Shown here: positions 1-5,103 of the stretch, piece by piece
How positions within the stretch are numbered: position 1 is the first letter of the stretch
Layout: the number at the start of each line of letters is the position of its first letter
Assembly: GCA_019347725.1 (NCBI GenBank)
Contig: JAHWKV010000113.1
Coordinates: forward strand, 1-5,103
DNA from: Actinomycetota bacterium
GTDB lineage: Bacteria; Actinomycetota; CADDZG01; JAHWKV01
DNA length: 5,103 bases
Reading direction: 5' to 3'
Program-made: the position numbers and the translations under genes
The notes under the pieces: generated by a model
Told to the model about the DNA's origin: nothing
What the model saw: only the letters and a program-made list of their open reading frames with translations
The model's database searches: none

Positions 1-1
1 C

Positions 2-1267
2 TATGTCTGGGACAGCTCCGGCAACCGCTACCTGGATGGATTGGCCAGCCTGTTTGTAGTTCAGGTCGGACACGGACGCCAGGAAATCGTTCAAGCAATG
101 GCCAAGCAGGCTGAGACTCTGGCGTACTACCCGATGTTCGGCTCTGTTCACCCAGCCGGCGTCGCCCTGGCCGAGCGTCTGGCCGGCCTGGCGCCCGGCG
201 ACCTCAACCGCGTCTTCTTTGTCTCCGGCGGCAGCGAGGCCATCGAGTCGGCCTGGAAGCTGGCCCGCCAGTACTACCTGCAGATCGGCCAGCCCGAGCG
301 GCACAAGGTCATAGCGCGCAAGCTCTCCTACCACGGCACCTCGCTGGGGGCCCTGGCCATCACGGGTCACGAGGCCATCCGCAAGCCGTACCTGCCGATG
401 ATCAGCGACCAAACCTGCCACGCAGCCAACACCAACCGCATGCACTGCACGATGTGTGCCGGAGAGGCTGCCTGCAGCCTGGCCTGTGCTGACGACATCG
501 AGACCGCAATCCTGGCCGAAGGCCCGGATTCGGTGGCCGCGGTGGTCATCGAACCGGTACAAAATGCCGGCGGCTGCTTCACCGCTCCGCCCGCCTACTT
601 CACGCGGGTACGCGAGATCTGCGACCGCTACGGCATCCTGCTGATCTCCGATGAAGTGCTTACCGGTTTCGGACGCCTGGGCGACTGGTTCGGCGCCAGC
701 CGGCTCGGCTTCCAGCCGGACATGATCGCCTTCGCCAAGGGCGCCACCTCCGGGTACGCGCCGCTCGGCGGCGTGCTTATCAGCGATCGAATCGCCGAGC
801 CGTTTGCGGCTACCGGTGCAACTTTCCTGCACGGCTTCACGTTCGGCGGGCACCCGGTCAGCTGCGCAGCCGCCCTGGCCAACATCGACCTGATGGAAGC
901 CGAGGGCCTTCCGGACAGGGTGCGAACCTTCGAGGGCGAGTTCCAGGCCCAGCTCGACACGCTGAGAGATCTGCCCATAGTGGCCGATGTCCGGGGCATG
1001 GGTTACTTCTGGGCCGTCGAGCTGACCAAGGGCGGCGAGGCCTTCACCGCCGAAGAGGCGGAGTGGCTGACCAAGAAGTTCCTGCCCAAGCGCATGCTGG
1101 AGCTGGGGTTGATCTGCCGGGCGGACAACCGGGGTGACCCGGTCATTCAGCTCGCACCGCCGCTGACCGCGGGGCCGGAGGAGTTCGCTCAGATGACCGC
1201 CGTCATACGCCAGGCGCTGGTCGAGGCTTGGCGCAAGTTCCGCCAGCGGCCGCCGCACGCCGCCTGA
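2..1267 (+). CDS. Class III (omega) PLP-dependent aminotransferase, 5'-partial
   Basis: Transfers an amino group from an amine or amino acid to a keto acid using pyridoxal phosphate, in the cytoplasm. The substrate cannot be read from the sequence. The frame is open to the left edge: the residues before the TTG at 41 (YVWDSSGNRYLDG) are typical family sequence, so TTG 41 is internal and about 30-40 N-terminal residues are missing. 421 residues are visible. In this partial numbering: the phosphate-binding SGGSEAIE at about 75-82, the ISDEVLTGFGR block with the cofactor-nitrogen Asp217, the Schiff-base Lys246 in FAKGATSGYAPLGG, and HGFTFGGHP as the second phosphate-binding segment. A cysteine-rich insert (HCTMC...CSLAC, Cys149/152/158/162) recalls the Cys-containing segment of proteins annotated 'aspartate aminotransferase family'. 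An Lrp-type regulator follows 45 bp downstream. Family certain; an omega-amino-acid, polyamine or ornithine-type substrate is possible but unproven. Confidence 0.95.
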   Translation, partial: YVWDSSGNRYLDGLASLFVVQVGHGRQEIVQAMAKQAETLAYYPMFGSVHPAGVALAERLAGLAPGDLNRVFFVSGGSEAIESAWKLARQYYLQIGQPERHKVIARKLSYHGTSLGALAITGHEAIRKPYLPMISDQTCHAANTNRMHCTMCAGEAACSLACADDIETAILAEGPDSVAAVVIEPVQNAGGCFTAPPAYFTRVREICDRYGILLISDEVLTGFGRLGDWFGASRLGFQPDMIAFAKGATSGYAPLGGVLISDRIAEPFAATGATFLHGFTFGGHPVSCAAALANIDLMEAEGLPDRVRTFEGEFQAQLDTLRDLPIVADVRGMGYFWAVELTKGGEAFTAEEAEWLTKKFLPKRMLELGLICRADNRGDPVIQLAPPLTAGPEEFAQMTAVIRQALVEAWRKFRQRPPHAA

Positions 1268-1312
1268 TCGAATAGAGTCTTCAACGTCCGACAAAATCTG
1301 CAACAACCGACA

Positions 1313-1831
1313 GTGGCAAGCGAGGAGGTTTTCCGAGCTGTATTACACCAGGCGCCATCGCTGCTCCTCGATTTGAACTCCCTAGACAACAACATCGAGC
1401 TCGATGAGGTTGACCGGGAGATCATCCGCAACCTCCAAGTGGACGGCCGGATGCCCTATTCCAAGCTGGGACCCGCCGTCGGCCTCTCCCAGGCCGCGGC
1501 CCGGCAACGGGTACAGAGGCTGCTGGACGCCGGGGTTATACAGGTTGTGGCGGTGGCCGACCCCACCACGCTCGGCCTGTACGTACAGGCCATGATCGGA
1601 ATCATGGCCGAGGGAACCGTCAAACCCATCGCCGACGCATTGAGCGACATCCACGAGGTGGAGTACGTGGTGACCACCGCGGGCCGCTTCGACCTGCTGG
1701 TCGAGATAGTCTGCACCGACATGCACTCTTTGTACGACCTGGTCAACGACCGGATCCGCACCATCGAAGGGGTGCGCTCCACGGAGATCTTCACCTACCT
1801 GGCGGTCAACAAACAGACCTACTCCTGGTAG
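1313..1831 (+). CDS. Lrp/AsnC family transcriptional regulator
   Basis: A small DNA-binding regulator that normally works as a dimer or octamer and senses amino acids or related metabolites. 172 residues. The N-terminal helix-turn-helix spans about 29-78 (LDEVDREIIRNLQVDGR, then the recognition region GLSQAAARQRVQRLLDAGVI). A linker (VVAVADPTTLG) leads into the RAM ligand-binding/oligomerisation domain, about 88-165, with TTAGRFDLLVEI carrying the usual G-x-x-D turn (Gly124, Asp127). Length is slightly above the usual 150-160 because of about 28 extra residues before the HTH. GTG 1313 is the first start codon after the aminotransferase stop in this frame, but no Shine-Dalgarno precedes it. 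A strong GAGGAGG (1322-1328) lies just inside the gene with no usable start behind it. TTG 1373 is an alternative giving 152 residues. It probably controls the adjacent aminotransferase and perhaps itself; this is inferred from position only. Confidence 0.93.
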   Translation: MASEEVFRAVLHQAPSLLLDLNSLDNNIELDEVDREIIRNLQVDGRMPYSKLGPAVGLSQAAARQRVQRLLDAGVIQVVAVADPTTLGLYVQAMIGIMAEGTVKPIADALSDIHEVEYVVTTAGRFDLLVEIVCTDMHSLYDLVNDRIRTIEGVRSTEIFTYLAVNKQTYSW

Positions 1832-1889
1832 GACCGGTCGGGGCGCTGGCTCGCCAAAGCGTCACGGCTTTACCGGAAGGATCCTTCCT
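1832..1889 (+). promoter_or_regulatory. Intergenic region with three small inverted repeats
   Basis: The 58 bp between the Lrp-type gene and the HelD-like gene hold three perfect inverted repeats in a row: GACCGGTC (1832-1839), AAAGC-6 nt-GCTTT (1856-1871) and the 14-bp palindrome at 1875-1888. No convincing -35/-10 pair is visible, so the helicase gene may be transcribed from upstream. The repeats could be binding sites for the neighbouring Lrp protein or RNA hairpins. Only the third is long enough to stand out, and none matches an operator I can name. Confidence 0.35.
1875..1888 (+). promoter_or_regulatory. Perfect 14-bp palindrome containing the helicase Shine-Dalgarno
   Basis: GGAAGGATCCTTCC is its own reverse complement. 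AAGGA at 1877-1881 is a fair Shine-Dalgarno, 8 nt before the proposed ATC start at 1890. In RNA, GGAAG (1875-1879) can pair with CUUCC (1884-1888) around a GAUC loop, covering most of the ribosome-binding site. It could act as a translational switch or as a DNA operator. The palindrome is seen directly; its role is inferred. Confidence 0.5.
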
Positions 1890-3980
1890 ATCAACCAAGA
1901 TTCAAGCTCCGAGTACGACGCCGAGCTCCAACAAGAGCAGCAGCGCGTCGACCTTTGCTATGAGCGCCTCGAGGAGCTGCGGCTGCGCGCCAAGTCCCAT
2001 CTGGAGGAGTCCGAGGCGCTCTCGACCAGCACCCCGCAATCGGTCTTCGAGCGCGAAGTCTTTGCCAGCTACTCCCGCAAGCTCCTGCAGGCCGTCTCGG
2101 CCAGCGAGCATCAGCTCGTTTTCGGGCGACTGGACCGCGTTAACGAGAAAGAGCCGGCCTACGTGGGGCGCATAGGGCTGGGTGACGACGAGCGACACCG
2201 GATCCTGATCGACTGGCGGGCCCCGGTCGGCTCGACCTTCTACCGGGCCACGGCCGCGGCTCCCCATGGGGTGATCCGGCGCCGCACCCTGGTTACCCAG
2301 GCCCACCGGGTGATCGACATCAACGACGATCTGCTCATCTCCGAGGAGGCCGAAGGCCTGTCGATGGTAGCCGGCGAGGGGGCCCTGCTGCACGCCCTGG
2401 CCGCCGAGCGTGGGCAGTTCATGCAGGACATCGTCGCCACGATCCAGGCCGAGCAGGACGAGATCATCCGGGCCGACCCCAAAGCCAGCGTGGTACTGAC
2501 CGGCGGGCCCGGAACCGGAAAGTCGGTGGTTGCTCTGCACCGTACCGCCTACCTCATGTACGAGCGTTCCGCCGAGCTGGAGCGGCGCGGCGTGTTGGTG
2601 GTGGGGCCCGGCACCCGTTTTAGCCGCTACATCAGCCGGGTACTGCCCTCGTTGGGCGAGACAGCGGTGACCATCCGATCGGTCTACGACCTGGTCGACG
2701 GTGCGGTGGCTACCGGTCGGGAACCGCTTGCCGTAGCCCGCATTAAGGGTCGCCCGGCCATGGCCAAGGTCCTGAAGGCGTTTTTGATCGCCAGCTACCC
2801 TCCGGCGCCCAAGCGGCTGACCCTGACCCACGCCGGGCACCTGATGCGCTTTGACGCCCGGGAGCTCGAAGAGCTGAGAAGCAGCGTGCTCGGCTCTGCC
2901 GCCAACGACTTCAACAAAGCCGGCATGCAAATCGTCCGAGCGCTCAGCCGCAAAGTCCTACTGCGCTCGGGCCAATCTCGCCCACCCGCCGGAGAGGCCA
3001 AGGCACTGGCCCGGGAGTTTGCCGACGAAACTGCGGTAGTCGACGCCGTCGAGGTCCTGCTCCCCCACCGCAAGCCGGCGGACGCGTTGAACGAGATGGG
3101 CAAGAAGCCGGACCTGCTGCTCAAGTGTCTGCGCAAGCATTTCCCCGAGCCGGACTGCCGCCTGGTGGCCGACCACATGGCAGCCGATCCCAGCATTCAC
3201 GTAGGTGACGTGCCCCTGATCGACGAACTGGACTGGCTGCTGGGCTCCCGGCCACCGCGCCGGGTCAAGGACGAGGACTTCGCCGAATACGAGCAGTTCG
3301 CCGAATCCAGGGACCGCCTCGAAACGGCGATAACGGAGTCGCCGGAGAACTCCGACTTCGGCCACATCGTGGTGGACGAGGCCCAGGACCTGTCTCCGAT
3401 GCAGTGGCGGATGCTGGCCCGCAGGGGTCCGGACGCCACCTGGACCGTGGTCGCCGACCCCCGGCAGGCCACCCTGTCCTCACCCGACGAACTGGAGGCG
3501 GCGATCGCCCGGACGCTGCCCGCCCGGCGCACCCAGCGGTTCACCCTGGCGATCAACTACCGCACGCCCCGGCAGATCATGCAGTACGCGGCCGAGGCGT
3601 CGGGCCTGAACTTAGGAGGGCTGCGCTCAATACGCGAGGGAGAAGAACCGGTGTTTTTCGCCTTGGGGGACGATCCCGGTCGAGCAATCAGGGAGGCAGC
3701 ACAGTGGCTGGACGATCAGCCCGGATCAGGCTGTTTCATCGTGGTCGACGAAGCCCACCTGGAGGCGGTCCGGACACCCAGCGGGAAGGTCGAGGTGCTG
3801 ACGGCCCTCGAGGCCAAAGGGCTGGAGTTCGACAATGTAGTGCTGTTCCGCCCCGAGCGCCTAGACACAAGCGTTCCGTGGGAAGCGTCTCTGGTGCTCA
3901 TAGGTGCGACCCGGGCGACCAAGAGGCTAGGCGTGATAACGGGTCCGGCACCCGAAAGAACGGACGGCCGGCTCTTCTAG
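1890..3980 (+). CDS. HelD-like UvrD/Rep superfamily 1 ATPase (RNA polymerase recycling)
   Basis: HelD proteins use ATP hydrolysis to free RNA polymerase from stalled complexes and DNA; some actinobacterial members (HelR) help resist rifamycins. From ATC 1890 the product is 696 residues, close to the 700-775 usual for the family. In order: a predicted coiled-coil N-terminus at about 9-45 (EYDAELQQEQQRVD..YERLEELR), the arm that in known HelD enters the polymerase secondary channel; a GRLD...YVGRIGLGDDE segment at about 78-100; Walker A GGPGTGKS (205-212, Lys211); a HelD-specific insert, about 230-470; Walker B VVDEAQD (Asp496-Glu497); VADPRQ (Asp523, Gln526) in place of the usual GD..Q; NYRTP (556-560, Arg558); KGLEFD (643-648); and ATRATKRL with Arg675. 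No ATG, GTG or TTG occurs in frame between the stop at 1707 and GTG 2163; using 2163 would remove 91 family-like residues. ATC 1890 is chosen on spacing and homology. Family confident, start uncertain. Confidence 0.88.
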   Translation: MNQDSSSEYDAELQQEQQRVDLCYERLEELRLRAKSHLEESEALSTSTPQSVFEREVFASYSRKLLQAVSASEHQLVFGRLDRVNEKEPAYVGRIGLGDDERHRILIDWRAPVGSTFYRATAAAPHGVIRRRTLVTQAHRVIDINDDLLISEEAEGLSMVAGEGALLHALAAERGQFMQDIVATIQAEQDEIIRADPKASVVLTGGPGTGKSVVALHRTAYLMYERSAELERRGVLVVGPGTRFSRYISRVLPSLGETAVTIRSVYDLVDGAVATGREPLAVARIKGRPAMAKVLKAFLIASYPPAPKRLTLTHAGHLMRFDARELEELRSSVLGSAANDFNKAGMQIVRALSRKVLLRSGQSRPPAGEAKALAREFADETAVVDAVEVLLPHRKPADALNEMGKKPDLLLKCLRKHFPEPDCRLVADHMAADPSIHVGDVPLIDELDWLLGSRPPRRVKDEDFAEYEQFAESRDRLETAITESPENSDFGHIVVDEAQDLSPMQWRMLARRGPDATWTVVADPRQATLSSPDELEAAIARTLPARRTQRFTLAINYRTPRQIMQYAAEASGLNLGGLRSIREGEEPVFFALGDDPGRAIREAAQWLDDQPGSGCFIVVDEAHLEAVRTPSGKVEVLTALEAKGLEFDNVVLFRPERLDTSVPWEASLVLIGATRATKRLGVITGPAPERTDGRLF

Positions 3981-4576
3981 CGAGCTTCTAGACGCGCGAG
4001 CGGCCGGGCGAAGCAGGGCGTGCGAAAAGCAACTTACGCCGGAATCGTCACGTCAACAAGACGAGTCCCAGTATTCCCTGACCTCTTCCGTGTCAAAGCG
4101 TCCGGGCGCCTTCGAAAAGATAGAAAATTGCGTCTGGCCTGCAGAAATGGGCTGTATTCTGCGTGAATTCGGCGGATTCCGCATCGCACGAGGATTTCAC
4201 CTTCTCATCGCTTCGCAGCGTTTTTCGGCAATGGACGGACTGCATGCGGACCGGATCAGGGAAATCTGAGTTGTGGGACCTCACAGGGAAATCCGAGTGG
4301 TGGGACCCTAACGCTCCGTTCGTGGCGGTCGAACAGAAACTGCCGATACCAACCCGCCTGATACATCGCGAGTTCGACGGGTTGATCGCCTCAACTGCGG
4401 TGAGCTAAGTCAGCGTCGATGGCTTTCGACGTCGGTCGGGACGACGCAGCACCGGAACCTGCGCTGATAGTGAAGTGACCGTTCCATGCGAACGCCATCG
4501 CCAGCATGCGTCGGCGTGCGGATCGGCCCCAAAGGGTTTAGCTGCTTCCCCCGGTGCAGCAGACGGCAATCCTCTG
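3981..4576. other. Non-coding or decayed stretch, no convincing gene
   Basis: About 600 bp after the helicase stop without a recognisable gene. G+C drops (4081-4140 is 32/60, against 41/60 at 3361-3420), suggesting a different origin or loss of coding constraint. Short frames of 81 codons (4163-4408, +) and 63 codons (4093-4284, -) lack ribosome-binding sites and family resemblance. Contents: the 24-bp direct repeat pair at 4257-4307; a small inverted repeat GCGGA-T-TCCGC at 4172-4182; CGCT-tcgc-AGCG followed by five T at 4209-4225, too short a stem to call a terminator; and CGTCGA-6 nt-TCGACG at 4414-4431. No strong terminator for the helicase gene and no tRNA fold were seen. Confidence 0.6.
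4257..4307. repeat. Two 24-bp imperfect direct repeats, 27-bp period
   Basis: Copies at 4257-4280 and 4284-4307 differ at only two positions (T/C and T/G) and are separated by TCA. Both begin CAGGGAAATC and end GTGGGACC. No third copy is visible on either side, and no inverted copy elsewhere in the window. Closely spaced repeats of this size in a non-coding, lower-GC stretch resemble the repeated transposase-binding sites at the ends of some insertion sequences (IS21 family, for example), but there is no transposase or target duplication here to prove it. The period is nine codons, so a short coding repeat (GKSELWDLT / GKSEWWDPN) cannot be excluded. Confidence 0.75.
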
Positions 4577-4732
4577 TCACCAGTAGATGGCGATGATCTC
4601 GGTGTCGAGCAGGCGACCTTTGTCCTTGGCCGTCCCCGGCCCCGAGTTCATACCCGGTACTGTACGGCCGTCGATCGAGCTCAGCCCATGCTTCATCTGA
4701 GCGAGAACGCGGAGTTTCGCCGCCACCTGTGG
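4577..4732 (-). other. Unrecognised 51-residue C-terminal tail of the chimeric frame
   Basis: After the LeuC match ends, the frame continues with PQVAAKLRVLAQMKHGLSSI, DGRTVPGMNSGPG and AKDKGRLLDTEIIAIYW before TGA. It does not continue LeuC and I do not recognise it. The ending (a methionine-containing loop followed by L-x-x-x-EI-x-AI) faintly resembles the C-terminal helix of small c-type cytochromes, but no CxxCH haem motif is present and I give this little weight. A GGATCC at 4731-4736 sits exactly at the change from LeuC to this tail. Confidence 0.35.
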
Positions 4733-5103
4733 ATCCACCGGCGTGCCGGCGAGCGGACGTCCCGGTGTCAGCCCCATGTACTGGAGCGCTCGATGCGCGC
4801 TTTCCCGCTCGCCCCGGTCGGCGAGGCGGTCGGGATCGGGCACGACGCCGGTAATGGCCATCCCCATGCCCGGATTCGTTCCGTACGTGATCATCGGCTC
4901 CAAAGTGCTGCCGTCGATGTGCACGACGCCGTCGGACTCGAGTGCATCGACGATCTCCTTGGGGTCCGAGGCGGTGATCGCGTCGGCCACGGATCTGACG
5001 CGGGGACCGAACCGGGGTCCCAAAGCTTTGAAATTCGGCTTCACCGTGTACGAGACCAACTGCCCGACACCCATTGCGCGTTCGATCTCTTTTAGATCGG
5101 AAG
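4577..5103 (-). CDS. Chimeric open frame: IleRS C-terminus + LeuC interior + unknown tail
   Basis: The frame is open at the right edge and stops with TGA at 4579-4577. Numbering from the ATG at 5074 (165 residues): 1-50 match the C-terminal domain of isoleucyl-tRNA synthetase, 51-114 match the middle of the 3-isopropylmalate dehydratase large subunit, and 115-165 are unrecognised. The ATG is not a true start, because IleRS-like residues (KEIERA) continue upstream of it. Neither enzyme could work: the IleRS part lacks its catalytic core and the LeuC part lacks the iron-sulfur cysteines. The joined pieces keep family-level conservation with no internal stops, so long-term decay is unlikely. An assembly or library chimera is the simplest reading, supported by adapter sequence at the contig end. 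A genuine in-frame recombination is the alternative. Annotate as artefact until reads are checked. Confidence 0.6.
   Translation of the reverse strand, partial: SDLKEIERAMGVGQLVSYTVKPNFKALGPRFGPRVRSVADAITASDPKEIVDALESDGVVHIDGSTLEPMITYGTNPGMGMAITGVVPDPDRLADRGERESAHRALQYMGLTPGRPLAGTPVDPQVAAKLRVLAQMKHGLSSIDGRTVPGMNSGPGTAKDKGRLLDTEIIAIYW
4733..4924 (-). pseudogene. leuC: 3-isopropylmalate dehydratase large subunit (LeuC) internal fragment
   Basis: Residues from VHIDGSTLEPMITYGTNPGM through GVVPDP, an E-R-x-S/A-A-rich helix, and ALQYMGLTPGRPLAGTPVD line up with the LeuC stretch that in E. coli reads GSLAPFVTWGTNPGQ..., [37 protein letters not shown]. LeuC is the aconitase-family subunit of the leucine pathway. 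In LeuC the next residues are V/F-I-G-S-C-T-N with an iron-sulfur ligand cysteine; here the match stops abruptly after VD and PQVAAKLR follows. About 64 of some 470 residues are present. Aconitase-family relatives such as homoaconitase share part of this block, but LeuC fits best. Confidence 0.8.
4919..5093 (-). pseudogene. ileS: Isoleucyl-tRNA synthetase C-terminal fragment
   Basis: The translation contains SYTVKPNFKALGPRFGPRV followed by SVADAITASDPKEIVDAL. The VKPNF+xLGPRFG block followed by an A-rich helix is a hallmark of the C-terminal domain of bacterial isoleucyl-tRNA synthetase, which charges tRNA-Ile. Only about 55-58 of roughly 1,050 residues are present. The match to IleRS fades around SDGVVHIDG, where LeuC-like sequence takes over, so the left boundary is approximate. 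At the other end family members normally read like ELNVKE-; here the residues just before KE are replaced where the adapter-like bases begin. Confidence 0.8.
5094..5103 (+). other. Illumina adapter-like sequence at contig end
   Basis: The last ten bases, AGATCGGAAG, equal the first ten of the standard Illumina TruSeq adapter (AGATCGGAAGAGC), in the orientation expected when reads run through a short insert into the 3' adapter. Their position at the very end and the loss of family-like residues in the overlapping IleRS frame at the same point both favour untrimmed adapter over genomic sequence. Confidence 0.85.

Noticed and set aside
41..43. TTG 41 as start of the aminotransferase
   Set aside because: Family-like residues continue upstream to the window edge in the same frame, so the gene is truncated at the left and this codon is an internal Leu.
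429..500. Cysteine cluster in the aminotransferase as a novel metal site
   Set aside because: As I recall, related class III aminotransferases carry a similar Cys-containing segment, so it is a subfamily trait rather than new.
1840..1860. Rifamycin-associated element upstream of the HelD-like gene
   Set aside because: It begins GGGGC as the known element does, but the inverted-repeat core is not matched.
2163..2165. GTG 2163 as start of the HelD-like gene
   Set aside because: It falls inside the conserved Y-V-G-R-I-G-L segment and would remove the coiled-coil N-terminus.
1902..2930. 342-codon open frame on the - strand
   Set aside because: It lies antisense to the HelD-like gene, has low-complexity Gly/Gln/His-rich composition and no family resemblance; typical of high-GC antisense frames.
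3404..3991. 195-codon + strand frame overlapping the helicase end
   Set aside because: Arg/Gly/Pro-rich translation in a shifted frame of a clearly conserved gene.
4209..4225. Intrinsic terminator (short stem plus five T)
   Set aside because: The stem is only 4 bp and lies more than 200 bp past the nearest stop codon.
4163..4408. 81-codon + strand frame as a small gene
   Set aside because: GTG start without a ribosome-binding site, lower-GC context and a repeat inside; no recognisable product.
4475..5095. 206-codon + strand frame
   Set aside because: It is antisense to recognisable IleRS and LeuC sequence and shows no family motifs of its own.

Overview
The window looks like a complete short contig from a high-GC bacterium, most likely an actinobacterium. 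The support is strongly GC-biased codon use (the stretch 3361-3420 is 41/60 G+C by hand count), an Lrp/AsnC regulator beside a class III aminotransferase, and a HelD-type helicase, a family found mainly in Actinobacteria and Firmicutes. The lineage is inference.

Left part, 1-3980: three genes on the + strand, tightly packed. (1) A PLP-dependent class III aminotransferase whose reading frame runs off the left edge. (2) After 45 bp, an Lrp/AsnC transcription factor, the natural candidate to control the aminotransferase. (3) After 58 bp, a HelD-like UvrD-superfamily ATPase. HelD proteins remove stalled RNA polymerase from DNA. Homology puts the N-terminus of this gene at about 1890, but the frame has no ATG, GTG or TTG between the stop at 1707 and GTG 2163. 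The best-placed start is an ATC codon at 1890, behind a Shine-Dalgarno sequence buried in a perfect 14-bp palindrome. This is the most interesting feature of the coherent part.

Middle part, 3981-4576: no convincing gene. Base composition drops (4081-4140 is 32/60 G+C). Two 24-bp near-identical direct repeats, 27 bp apart, lie at 4257-4307 and could be the end of an insertion sequence or a protein-binding site array.

Right part, 4577-5103, - strand: one open frame made of pieces of unrelated proteins. It starts as the C-terminal domain of isoleucyl-tRNA synthetase, becomes the interior of the 3-isopropylmalate dehydratase large subunit (LeuC), and ends in an unrecognised tail. The last ten bases of the window equal the first ten of the common Illumina adapter. 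I read the right end as a probable chimeric assembly ending in untrimmed adapter. A real in-frame gene fusion is the alternative. I found no convincing new defence, mobile or RNA system here.
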